From JACDAN01 sp963802375 (GTDB lineage: Bacteria > Actinomycetota > Thermoleophilia > Gaiellales > Gaiellaceae): 64,000 nucleotides of DNA. The stretch's first letter is position 1. Every line of letters begins with the position of its first letter. The notes beneath the pieces are model-generated. The model searched no databases. It saw only the letters and a list, made by a program, of their open reading frames with translations, and had not been told where the DNA came from. Positions 1-6,501 of this stretch are shown here, one piece after another. The stretch spans positions 372,001 to 436,000 of the forward strand of contig CAWDIJ010000010.1 in NCBI GenBank assembly GCA_963802375.1. Direction: 5' to 3'. The position numbers were made by a program, and so were the translations under genes.

Positions 1-143
1 GCGAGGCACGATTCGGGCCTGGGGCGTTCGTCGCCGCGCCGCCGGGCGAGGAGCACGGGATCCTGCGCGTCCAGTCCCCGGTCCGGTTCCTGAACTTCCA
101 CGCGCCGGATGACGGGTTCGCGGCGTTCATCCGCGAGCAGTAG
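1..143 (+). CDS. Cupin-like protein, C-terminal end (partial)
   Basis: Only the last 46 codons are inside the window (frame opening at base 3, TAG at 141-143). The visible part reads GAFVAAPPGEEHGI followed by VRFLNFHAP, which resembles the last strands of a small single-domain cupin, where a Pro-Gly-x-x-His turn precedes the final strands. The start and the metal-binding first motif lie upstream, so ligand and role cannot be judged. Confidence 0.5.
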   Translation, partial: EARFGPGAFVAAPPGEEHGILRVQSPVRFLNFHAPDDGFAAFIREQ

Positions 144-153
144 GGTCGCTCTC

Positions 154-480
154 GTGAACCCGCGCGCTCGCTTCGAGGAGATCGTCGACGACCTCGGTGC
201 GCGCGATCCCGATGTCGAGCAGAGCCAGATGATGGGCCGGCCAAGTATCAAGGCGGGCGGGAAGCTGATCGCGTGCCTCGAGTCGCGCGGGACGATGGCG
301 TTCAAGCTGCCCGACGAAGCGGAGCAGCAGAAGGCGCTCGTGCTCGACGGCTCCCGCGTCTACGAGCCGGCCGATAACGGCCGACAGATGGGCGGCTGGA
401 TCGAGGTGCCGCCTGCGCACGCGGACCGGTGGGCTGAGCTCGCCGAGACCGCCCTTCGCCTGCGGAAGACGAACGCCTAG
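154..480 (+). CDS. TfoX N-terminal / YjbR-like small protein
   Basis: A 108-residue protein if it starts at the GTG just after the cupin stop codon; an ATG 45 bp upstream would overlap the cupin gene. It has the compact fold pattern of the TfoX N-terminal/MmcQ-YjbR group: a helix with FEEIVDDL, the MMGRPSIKAGGKLIAC strand pair, then MAFKLP and a C-terminal helix. These proteins are small alpha/beta domains without established enzymatic activity. It follows the cupin gene by 10 bp and may be co-transcribed. The family call rests on pattern only. Confidence 0.6.
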   Translation: MNPRARFEEIVDDLGARDPDVEQSQMMGRPSIKAGGKLIACLESRGTMAFKLPDEAEQQKALVLDGSRVYEPADNGRQMGGWIEVPPAHADRWAELAETALRLRKTNA

Positions 481-1122
481 CTAGTCGCCGATGATCTCGC
501 CCATGTAGGGCGGAAGCTCGAGCGCCCGCTCGAAGGCGGAGCGGTCGTGCACGGGCTCGCCGTGGGAGATGATCACGTGCTCGAACGGCAGCTCGAGCAG
601 CTCTCTCATCGCCGGAAGGACGCGCTTCTCGTGCCAAGGCGTGCCCCAGATCACGAGCTGGCCGTCCCGCTCGGTCAGCGCATCGGCGAAGACGATCGCC
701 CTCTGCTCCGGCAGCCACATCGGGGTCTCGTTGCGGCCGCGCCCGTCGTAGAGCGCAGTCAGGCCGCCGGGGAGCACGCTGCCTTCGCCGATCCACTCCA
801 GCTCCGTCTCGGGCGCATCGCCGCCGAAGAAGACGTCGGGCCCGTATGCCTTCGCGCCGTAGCGTTGGACGAAGAGGTCGACGTCGCGGACGTGGTCAGG
901 CTTGAGGACGATCAGGACCGTCGGCGGGCTCGCGTCGAGCCGGTCCCAGATCTCCACTGCGTCCTCGGGCGGAGCGAGCGCATCGAGGAGCGCCACCTCG
1001 CCGCCCGACTCCACCACCGTCGAGGTCACGGGCGGCTCCCACTTGACCTGCGGCGCCCAGTACGGATGCTCGATGCGCCAGATCCACAGGCCCGGCGCGA
1101 CGTCGCGGATCTCGGCGGTCAC
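481..1122 (-). CDS. Metallo-beta-lactamase-fold protein with degraded metal site
   Basis: 213 residues with the MBL-fold layout: LWIWRIEHPYW, LLDALAPPED, VFADALTERDG and ISHGEPV near the C terminus. In active MBL hydrolases an HxHxDH motif follows the second strand; here that place reads LKPDHVRDVD, so the first histidines are missing while a later DH and the SHGEPV histidine remain. Binding of two metals is therefore doubtful, and a non-enzymatic or altered role is possible. The GTG start overlaps the stop codon of the upstream VOC gene (GTGA), implying translational coupling. Confidence 0.7.
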   Translation of the reverse strand: MTAEIRDVAPGLWIWRIEHPYWAPQVKWEPPVTSTVVESGGEVALLDALAPPEDAVEIWDRLDASPPTVLIVLKPDHVRDVDLFVQRYGAKAYGPDVFFGGDAPETELEWIGEGSVLPGGLTALYDGRGRNETPMWLPEQRAIVFADALTERDGQLVIWGTPWHEKRVLPAMRELLELPFEHVIISHGEPVHDRSAFERALELPPYMGEIIGD

Positions 1123-1472
1123 GATGGCTGCTGGTAGATGCCGAGGACGTTCCCTCCCGGGTCGCGGAAGCGCGCGGTGATCTCCGGTGCGTCGCCTCCG
1201 ATGGGCTGCACGATCTCGCCTCCGTTGGCGACGATTGCGTCGACGGTCGCTTCCGCGTCGTCGACCATGATGTAGATCAGCGGGCCCGGCTCCTCCATCG
1301 GCGGCCTCCCGGTCACCCAGGCGCCGCTCACCTCCTCGGTCGTGTCGTCGAAGGCCGTCCGGCCGTCATCGGGCCGCCTGATGCGCCAGCCGAAGACGAT
1401 CTCGTAGAACGCGGCCGAGCGCTCGATTTCGGCGGCGGGGATCTCGACGTAACAGATCTTTCCGTCAGCCAT
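1119..1472 (-). CDS. VOC family (glyoxalase/bleomycin-resistance-like) protein
   Basis: 117 residues forming one vicinal-oxygen-chelate module pair: VEIPAAEIERSAAFYEIVFGW at the first beta-alpha-beta unit and the closing FRDPGGNVLGIYQ. This is typical of small stand-alone VOC proteins (PhnB/glyoxalase-like) of unknown substrate. ATG start chosen because the conserved first strand begins directly after it. It precedes and is coupled to the MBL-fold gene; both may act on a reactive small metabolite, which is inference. Confidence 0.8.
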   Translation of the reverse strand: MADGKICYVEIPAAEIERSAAFYEIVFGWRIRRPDDGRTAFDDTTEEVSGAWVTGRPPMEEPGPLIYIMVDDAEATVDAIVANGGEIVQPIGGDAPEITARFRDPGGNVLGIYQQPS

Positions 1473-1492
1473 CGTGGGAGACACTTGGGCTC

Positions 1493-1639
1493 CTAGTTGC
1501 GGGCGTGGACTCCGGCGAGATCGACCGCGACGGCGAGGAGCAGGAATCCGGCCCAGAAGTTGACGGGGTCGAAGGTGAGAGGCTCCTTGTCGCCGATGAG
1601 GTTCCAGATGAACCAGATGAAGAACCAGAGCAAGGTCAT
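1493..1639 (-). CDS. Small hydrophobic protein (48 aa)
   Basis: An open frame of 48 codons rich in aromatic and aliphatic residues: a first segment MTLLWFFIWFIWNLIG and a second around FWAGFLLLAVAVDLAG, suggesting two short membrane segments. It sits between the DUF6504-like gene (stop 15 bp upstream of its ATG) and the VOC gene (20 bp downstream), all on the same strand, so it is likely part of that transcript. No family recognised. Confidence 0.5.
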   Translation of the reverse strand: MTLLWFFIWFIWNLIGDKEPLTFDPVNFWAGFLLLAVAVDLAGVHARN

Positions 1640-1654
1640 GGCGTGATCTAACCA

Positions 1655-1897
1655 CTACGCGCCCCGCTGGCTGAACCAGCGACCGTGCTCGTCGTCGTGG
1701 AAGACGACGACGTTCTGGCCGCTCTCGAGCACGACGTCGAAGTAGCGGCGGTTGATCGGCTGCTCGGTCCACCAGCGGTCGAGCACGCGCCACTCCTCCC
1801 GGATCAGCTCGACCACGAGACGGTTGACGAGACGCGGCGCCCCGTCTGCCTCTGGCTCGACGAGGGCTGGTCGCGGCTCGTTGAGAGTCTTCAGCAT
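1655..1897 (-). CDS. Small conserved protein, DUF6504-like, next to the ImuB-like gene
   Basis: 80 residues starting MLKTLNEPRPAL, then VNRLVVELIREEWRVLDRWW and a closing block RRYFDVVLESGQNVVVF. This pattern is a small actinobacterial protein often found beside ImuB/DnaE2-type SOS polymerase genes; the DUF6504 label is from memory and tentative. The ATG is preceded by GAAGGA, which lies at the edge of the dispersed repeat that separates this gene from the ImuB-like gene upstream. It is probably read through from the same LexA-controlled promoter if the repeat does not terminate transcription. Confidence 0.65.
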   Translation of the reverse strand: MLKTLNEPRPALVEPEADGAPRLVNRLVVELIREEWRVLDRWWTEQPINRRYFDVVLESGQNVVVFHDDEHGRWFSQRGA

Positions 1898-1904
1898 GGT
1901 GTCC

Positions 1905-2046
1905 TTCGTCGCCAGAGTGCGATGGGTGGTGCTAGGCAAGGACGCAGGGAGCGTCCGTATCCACAGATACGGGCGCGACTGAGGACGCCGCATAGCGCCG
2001 CCCAGCGCGGTCTGGCGGCACAAGCGGCACCGTGCTGGAGGCTCTC
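1905..2046 (+). repeat. Dispersed structured repeat R1, copy A
   Basis: About 140 bp shared with copies at 24731-24878 (inverted) and 37970-38114. Two adjacent hairpins are visible: GGACGC/GCGTCC (1940-1956) and CCGTATC/GATACGG with a 4-nt loop (1955-1972), followed by the conserved block GCGCGACTGAGGACG and a GC-rich arm with GCGCCGCCCAGCGCGG. It fills the gap between the ImuB-like stop codon and the DUF6504-like ribosome-binding site. No protein is encoded. Confidence 0.85.
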
Positions 2047-3231
2047 TTAACCGTCCTGCGGTACGAAGAGCGCTCGCGCTTCCGGTATCCGAGACCACGG
2101 GGCCACTTCGACCACTGTTGCCACCGCTCCGCCGCCGGTCGATGCCTTGACCTGACGGAGGCCCTCGCGGAGCCGGTTCTGGAGCTCGGCGCCCTCGGTC
2201 TTGACGAGCTCGAGCTGCCGTCCGGTCTCCTCGGTCAGCTCGACGAGCTCGAGGCGAAGCGCCCGGACCGGCGCCGGCAGCTCGGCGATCTTCGGGCCGA
2301 GCGCGATCCGGATCCGGTCGTGGTCGCCGGCGGGATCGCGGAAGGTCAGCGTCCGGCGCCAGGAGGCTCCGCCGACGAGTCGTGCCGAAAGTGCGACTTT
2401 TCGGACGAAGCGGTCGGCGCGCTCCGGCCGGTTGACGGCCTTTTCGGCCAGGCTGGCGAGGGCGCGGCGGAGCGTGAGCTCGTTGCCGACCGCCTCGGGG
2501 AACTCGAGCTCCTCGACGACCTCGGCGGGCGGACGGCGGCCGCGGATGCGACCACGGTTCCCTCCTCTCGCCTGGCCCCAGGCGCTGCGGCCGTCCGGTC
2601 CCAGTCGTTCGGCAACGGCAGCGCCCGGGAGCCCGGCAAGCTGTCCGACCTTCTTCACGCCCAGCGCCTCCAGCTCCTCGCGGCGTCGCTCGTCCAGCCC
2701 GAGCAGTCGGAGTGGAAGCGGGGCGAGGAAGTCTTCCGTGTGCTCGTCCGAGACGACGAGCAATTGGCCTGGGCGCGCGACGTTGGCTGCCGCGAGGGCG
2801 GCGAACCGGCGGGTGGCCGCGCCAACGCGCGCGTCCCAGTGTGAGCCGACCGCGGCGAGGGCACGCTTCAGCGCCGGCTCGAGGCCGCCGTAGAGGCGTT
2901 CCACCCCGCGCGTGTCGAAGTAGGCGGTACCGAGCTGGGCGGACTCGACGGCGAAACCGTTGTCCTCGAGCCGGCGGACGATCTCCTCCCAGTCGCGTTC
3001 CGCGCCGGCCGGGTCGGGCTCGACGAGGACGAGCTTCGGGCAGGTCGCGAGCGCCTCCCCCATGCGCATCCCCGGCCGGACGCCGGCCTGGTGCGCCGCG
3101 GCAGTGACAGGCCCGATGAGCGGCTCGACGCCCTCGGGAGGCGCGAGCGCAGCGGGCTCGAGCGCGAGGCTGGGCCGCTTACGAAGGGCGGCGCGAAGCT
3201 CGAATCCAGGGATTGCCAGGCAGGCGATCAT
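2047..3231 (-). CDS. imuB: ImuB-like Y-family DNA polymerase homologue, catalytically degenerate
   Basis: 394 residues with the Y-family order: palm/fingers (about 1-165), the helix-hairpin-helix region LGLDERRREELEALGVKKVGQ near 185-205 and a little-finger-like C-terminal domain. The two catalytic acidic motifs are gone: the first strand reads LAIPGFELRAAL rather than an MDxFF type, and the SxDE site is replaced by QLGTAYFDTRG. That is the signature of ImuB, the inactive polymerase that bridges the DnaE2 (ImuC) mutasome to the beta clamp after DNA damage. No DnaE2 or ImuA gene is in the window. Two LexA boxes cover its promoter, confirming SOS control. It is shorter than many ImuB proteins (about 500 aa). 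Confidence 0.85.
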   Translation of the reverse strand: MIACLAIPGFELRAALRKRPSLALEPAALAPPEGVEPLIGPVTAAAHQAGVRPGMRMGEALATCPKLVLVEPDPAGAERDWEEIVRRLEDNGFAVESAQLGTAYFDTRGVERLYGGLEPALKRALAAVGSHWDARVGAATRRFAALAAANVARPGQLLVVSDEHTEDFLAPLPLRLLGLDERRREELEALGVKKVGQLAGLPGAAVAERLGPDGRSAWGQARGGNRGRIRGRRPPAEVVEELEFPEAVGNELTLRRALASLAEKAVNRPERADRFVRKVALSARLVGGASWRRTLTFRDPAGDHDRIRIALGPKIAELPAPVRALRLELVELTEETGRQLELVKTEGAELQNRLREGLRQVKASTGGGAVATVVEVAPWSRIPEARALFVPQDG

Positions 3232-3234
3232 GAC

Positions 3235-3273
3235 CGAACACGTGTTCTAGCACGAACATGTGTTCGGTGTCAA
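3235..3273 (-). promoter_or_regulatory. LexA-repressed promoter with two SOS boxes
   Basis: Two 14-bp palindromes of the Gram-positive SOS-box type lie in tandem: CGAACACGTGTTCT (3235-3248) and CGAACATGTGTTCG (3253-3266). On the minus strand TTGACA (3268-3273) and CTAGAA (3245-3250) are separated by exactly 17 bp, and the second box fills that spacer while the first covers the start-site region, 3 bp before the imuB ATG. This is a classical repressor arrangement. Confidence 0.92.
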
Positions 3274-3298
3274 GTTGGCTTCTTTAGACTCTTTTCGA

Positions 3299-3643
3299 GT
3301 GCGGACTCAAACGTTTGCAGCACTTCTCTACGCCGCCCTAGCGATCGTCTTTGCCTTCACGTACGAGCTCTTCGACGAGGACGAGTCGTGGCTGGTCGAG
3401 ACTTACGCAGCGGGCGCCATCCTCATACATCCGATCGCCGGGGCTCTCGTTCCCCGCTGGTGGATGCTCTTGCTCCCCTTCGTCGCGCTGGCTGTCGTAC
3501 TGCCTTTCTCCGAGCCGGACCCCGAGTTCTTCGGGATTACCGACGCCGGCTTCATGTTTCTCGGCGGCTTCTTCGCCATGATCCTCGTTGCATTCGGGAT
3601 CGCGTGCCGACTCACCGTCGACATGCTGCGCGAGCCGCGCTAG
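3299..3643 (+). CDS. Small integral membrane protein
   Basis: 114 residues from the GTG at 3299 (a farther ATG at 3260 lies inside the LexA box and is less likely). Four hydrophobic segments are visible, among them FAALLYAALAIVFAFTY, WWMLLLPFVALAVVLPF and FMFLGGFFAMILVAFG, so it is probably a four-helix membrane protein. It diverges from imuB; whether LexA also affects it is unknown. Its last 4 bp overlap the end of comB on the other strand. No family recognised. Confidence 0.6.
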   Translation: MRTQTFAALLYAALAIVFAFTYELFDEDESWLVETYAAGAILIHPIAGALVPRWWMLLLPFVALAVVLPFSEPDPEFFGITDAGFMFLGGFFAMILVAFGIACRLTVDMLREPR

Positions 3644-4311
3644 CGACCGATCTCGGCAGCGCCATCGACCATCCGCGCGAAGCGCGGGACGACGTCGATC
3701 GTGTTCTCCTGCGCGCAGAACCTGATGTCCTCCTCGAGGCCGGGCGGGCCGTAGGTTCGCGCCATGATCGCGTCCCACGCCGTCGGGAACGAGCGCGCCA
3801 GGATCGCCGACGCCTTCGCTGCGTCCGTGACCTCGCCGTCCAGAAGGTCGACGATCCGGCCGGCGCAGTACGCGTCGTCCAGCGCGAAGCGGCCCTGGAA
3901 GCCCGCGCACACGACGACGCAGTCGTCTTGCACGGCCCCGGCGACGGCTGACAGGTTCAGAAGCGAGCCGAGGAGCACCGTCTCGCACGCTGTGGCCGCC
4001 GCCAGCACCGCCCGTGTTCCATTCGTCGTCGAGTAGATCAGCGTCCGCCCGCGCGGCTCCAGGACCTCACGCGGGGAGGCGCCGATGTCGAACCCCTCGA
4101 TCTGCACCGCGCTCCGCTCGCCGCCGAGCAGACCCTCCCCCAGCTGCTCGCGCAGCGCAAGCGCGTCCTCGATCTCCCGGCAGCAGTAGACCCGCTCGTA
4201 GCCGCTCGCAAGGGCCTGCGCGATCGTCGAAGTCGCGCGCATGACGTCGACCACGACCGCGACCGGTGCCTCGAGCACCTCGTCCGGCGTGAACGCGACA
4301 TGGACTCTCAC
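3640..4311 (-). CDS. comB: ComB-like 2-phosphosulfolactate phosphatase family
   Basis: 223 residues with ComB-family motifs: VVVDVMRATSTIAQAL near the N terminus, LIYSTTNGTRAV around 90-101, and VVVCAGFQGRFALDDAYCAG around 130-150. ComB hydrolyses 2-phosphosulfolactate in coenzyme M synthesis in archaea, but homologues are common in bacteria that make no coenzyme M, where the substrate is unclear. The GTG start is followed at once by the conserved first strand. It diverges from the rhomboid gene. Confidence 0.85.
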   Translation of the reverse strand: MRVHVAFTPDEVLEAPVAVVVDVMRATSTIAQALASGYERVYCCREIEDALALREQLGEGLLGGERSAVQIEGFDIGASPREVLEPRGRTLIYSTTNGTRAVLAAATACETVLLGSLLNLSAVAGAVQDDCVVVCAGFQGRFALDDAYCAGRIVDLLDGEVTDAAKASAILARSFPTAWDAIMARTYGPPGLEEDIRFCAQENTIDVVPRFARMVDGAAEIGR

Positions 4312-4320
4312 GGCCGCACT

Positions 4321-4330
4321 ACGCTACAGC
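4321..4330. promoter_or_regulatory. Possible overlapping divergent -10 boxes (comB / rhomboid)
   Basis: The 25-bp gap between the divergent starts contains TAGCGT on the minus strand (9 nt before the comB GTG) overlapping TACAGC on the plus strand (6 nt before the rhomboid GTG). The second differs from TANNNT in its last base, so this is weaker than the other shared promoters in the window. Confidence 0.35.
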
Positions 4331-4336
4331 CGCCCC

Positions 4337-5194
4337 GTGGCCGCCCCCGAGCCCATGTACTGCTATCGCCATCCCAACCGGGAGACGATGGTCTCCTGCT
4401 CGGAGTGCGGCCGGCCGATCTGCGAGGACTGCATGACCTTCGCGCCCGTCGGGATCCGCTGCCCTGACCACTCCGGCGCGCCGCAGGGCACGCAGCGCGT
4501 CACGCAGGAGGTGCGCCGAGCGAGCTTCGAGGGCACCGGCGCGCTCGTCACCAAGACGCTCGTCGGGATCAACGTCGCCGTCTACCTCCTGGAGCTGGCC
4601 CTCGGCGGGCAGATCAACGGGACGGGCAACGAGATCTACCGCGAAGGCGTGCTCTTCGGGCCGCTCGTCGCCAACGGGGACTGGTGGCGGCTCGTCAGCG
4701 CCATGTTCCTCCACTACGGGCCGATCCACCTCGGGCTGAACATGCTCGCGCTCTGGTGGTTCGGCGCCGCCGTCGAGCAGGTGCTCGGGCGCGGGCGCTA
4801 CCTACTCCTCTACATCGTCTCGGGGCTGTGTGGGTCGGCGGGCGCGCTGCTCTTCTCGCCCGAGAGCCTGACCGTCGGCGCCTCAGGCGCGATCTTCGGG
4901 ATCCTCGGCGCGGCCTTCGTCCTCGAGCGCCAGCGGACGTACGTGCTCGGCGGCGGCGCGGTGTCGATCATCGTCCTCAACCTCGCGTTCACGTTCTTCA
5001 TCCCAGGGATCTCGATCGGCGGGCACATCGGCGGCCTCGTCGGCGGCGCTCTCGGCTGTCTCGCCCTCTCGCGGTTCGGCCGCGGCCACGCTGTCTACGG
5101 GAAGCCGGGCGTCGTGGGCATCCTCGGCTTGATCGGCATCGGCGTCGTCAGCGTCTTGGTCTCCTACTGGAGCGTCCGGGAATATGTGATCTAG
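4337..5194 (+). CDS. Rhomboid intramembrane serine protease with N-terminal zinc finger
   Basis: 285 residues. The N terminus is a B-box-like zinc-binding module (CYRHPNRETMVSCSECGRPI, then CEDCM and CPDH), followed by about six membrane segments of the rhomboid domain. The catalytic serine is in LTVGASGAIFG and the partner histidine in GGHIGGLVGG; HLGLNMLALWWFG supplies the conserved first-helix HxxxN. Rhomboids cleave membrane-protein helices within the bilayer. The zinc-finger/rhomboid combination is common in Actinobacteria; substrates are unknown. GTG start preferred; ATG six codons later is an alternative. Confidence 0.93.
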   Translation: MAAPEPMYCYRHPNRETMVSCSECGRPICEDCMTFAPVGIRCPDHSGAPQGTQRVTQEVRRASFEGTGALVTKTLVGINVAVYLLELALGGQINGTGNEIYREGVLFGPLVANGDWWRLVSAMFLHYGPIHLGLNMLALWWFGAAVEQVLGRGRYLLLYIVSGLCGSAGALLFSPESLTVGASGAIFGILGAAFVLERQRTYVLGGGAVSIIVLNLAFTFFIPGISIGGHIGGLVGGALGCLALSRFGRGHAVYGKPGVVGILGLIGIGVVSVLVSYWSVREYVI

Positions 5195-5244
5195 CGGCGC
5201 GGACGGAGCCGATCGACGCCTATCGATCGACTCCGCCGGCGCGT

Positions 5245-5265
5245 GTGACCGTGTACGTCGGTCAC
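5245..5265 (+). terminator. Possible terminator hairpin after rhomboid gene
   Basis: GTGACC (5245-5250) and GGTCAC (5260-5265) form a six-pair stem with a 9-nt loop about 50 bp after the rhomboid stop codon. No U-tract follows, so intrinsic termination is uncertain. Confidence 0.3.
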
Positions 5266-5447
5266 TAGCTGTCCAGTGACGGACGGCTGGCGCGGTAGGC
5301 GCTGGGGCGCAGCGCCAGCTTGCTCAGCGCGATCCGCATGATCCGGCGTCTCCGTCGGCGAGTCATCGGTTGTCGCGCGTCGCGCGTCAACTGCTCGATC
5401 CGCTCACTGCACATCAGGCGGCGAGTTTCCAGGTCGTAGCTCGACAC
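5265..5447 (-). CDS. Small basic protein (60 aa)
   Basis: A 60-codon frame from a GTG preceded by an excellent ribosome-binding site (AAAGGAGGAGGAGAC). The product starts VSSYDLETRRLMCSERIEQ and carries a run of six arginines (TRRRRRRIM) followed by IALSKLALRP. It is strongly basic and might bind nucleic acid or the ribosome; no family is recognised. It is the last of three short frames on this strand, each with its own strong Shine-Dalgarno sequence. Confidence 0.55.
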   Translation of the reverse strand: MSSYDLETRRLMCSERIEQLTRDARQPMTRRRRRRIMRIALSKLALRPSAYRASRPSLDS

Positions 5448-5520
5448 GTCTCCTCCTCCTTTCCACTCTCTCGTCGGTGCTGGGATGCGGCATCCAGGTG
5501 ATGCCTGTCGTGGGAACCAC
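5404..5520 (-). CDS. Candidate short reading frame (38 aa), overlapping the next one
   Basis: GTG at 5518-5520 follows CAGAAAGGAGAACCGCT, a good ribosome-binding site, and the frame runs 38 codons, starting VVPTTGITWMPHPSTDERVE. Its second half overlaps the ribosome-binding site and start of the 60-aa gene in another frame, and the codons there merely mirror that region, so the real product may be a short leader peptide or nothing. Confidence 0.28.
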   Translation of the reverse strand: MVPTTGITWMPHPSTDERVERRRRRVELRPGNSPPDVQ

Positions 5521-5659
5521 AGCGGTTCTCCTTTCTGGTGTTGCAGCGGGCGGGAGCGCTTCGGCTCCACGGATCGGGCGCCCGAGCGCGGAGTAGGCGT
5601 GCGAAGGTGCTCCGGCCCGCCGCGGGAACGGCCTTACCGTCCGCGACTGATCGCCTGGC

Positions 5660-5722
5660 TTACCAGGCGGTGACGGCCGCGGAGAGGCGAGGCCCGTACG
5701 GGGCGAGCGTGAAGTGCGTCAT
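5660..5722 (-). CDS. Candidate 20-residue peptide
   Basis: ATG at 5720-5722 lies 9 nt after AAAGGAGG, an unusually strong ribosome-binding site in a genome where many genes have none. The frame encodes MTHFTLAPYGPRLSAAVTAW and stops at TAA. It is the first of three short frames in the 337-bp stretch between the 60-aa gene and the membrane-protein gene at 5785, which otherwise holds no recognisable feature. It could be a leader peptide or a small membrane-active peptide. Confidence 0.35.
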   Translation of the reverse strand: MTHFTLAPYGPRLSAAVTAW

Positions 5723-5784
5723 CGCCTCGGCCTCCTTTCCGTCGGCTGTCGGGCCCGAATCGGCCCGACGAGGAAGCCAAGATC

Positions 5785-6501
5785 ATGCGCTTCTTCGCGC
5801 CGCATGTCAAGCTCGCGCCCATGTGGGACTGGGAGCGCTTGGCGGCCGGGACCGGGATCGCGTTCGTCCTCTCGTCGGCGGTCGCGTTCCTGATCGTCCC
5901 CGATCCGCCGACGGCGGACGAGGGCAGCGAGTTCATCCTCAACTTCGTCGCGGTCAACGATTCCGACCTGCTCTGGCAGGCCTTCTTCTTCGGGCTCGGC
6001 GGCATCTTTCTCCTGTGGTTCGGCGGGACGCTGGCCGCGGCCCTGCGACGGCTGGGGCGGAATCCGGATGACCGGCTGCCGGCGGTCATCACCGCCTCGG
6101 CGGGGGCAGCGGTCGCCATGTTCCTCGCCGGCGTGACCTGCGTCGGGGCGCTCGCTGCGGCGATCGAGCAGATGGATCAGGGCGTCGCCTACGGCCTCTA
6201 CCAGGCCGGAAGCTTCGCCTTCGTGATGACGGACTTCCCGGCGGCGGCGTTCGTCTGGGCGGCTTCGCTTGGGATCGCGCGATCCGATCTCCTGCCGAAG
6301 TCGGTCGGCTACGTCGGAGGGATCGTCGGGCTGCTGCTCGTCGTGAACGCGGGCGGACGGCTGCTCGGCGACAACGTCGACTTCGCCCCGGGCGGCACGG
6401 CGAACACGATCGTCTTCACGTTCTTCCTGTTCTGGGTGTTCGTGACCAGTCTGTTTCTGGTGCAGCGGGTCTCGCCCGCTCGCCGGGCCCCCGAGAGCTA
6501 G
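5785..6501 (+). CDS. Integral membrane protein of unknown function (238 aa)
   Basis: Six or seven hydrophobic segments can be traced, for example GTGIAFVLSSAVAFLIVP, LLWQAFFFGLGGIFLLWFGG, ASAGAAVAMFLAGVTCVGAL, YVGGIVGLLLVVNAGG and TIVFTFFLFWVFVTSLFLV, with short polar loops and no obvious catalytic motif. The ATG is preceded by GAGGAAG; a second in-frame ATG 36 bp later is an alternative start. It converges on ppdK with a 4-bp overlap of the ends. Family not recognised. Confidence 0.75.
   Translation: MRFFAPHVKLAPMWDWERLAAGTGIAFVLSSAVAFLIVPDPPTADEGSEFILNFVAVNDSDLLWQAFFFGLGGIFLLWFGGTLAAALRRLGRNPDDRLPAVITASAGAAVAMFLAGVTCVGALAAAIEQMDQGVAYGLYQAGSFAFVMTDFPAAAFVWAASLGIARSDLLPKSVGYVGGIVGLLLVVNAGGRLLGDNVDFAPGGTANTIVFTFFLFWVFVTSLFLVQRVSPARRAPES

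Noticed and set aside
127..1137. Long open frames antisense to the TfoX-like and MBL genes
   Set aside because: They are GC-rich shadow frames with Arg/Ala/Pro-rich translations and no family resemblance; the same holds for many antisense frames across the window.
3260..3298. ATG at 3260 as start of the membrane protein next to imuB
   Set aside because: It lies within the second LexA box and would add a stretch with no membrane-protein character.
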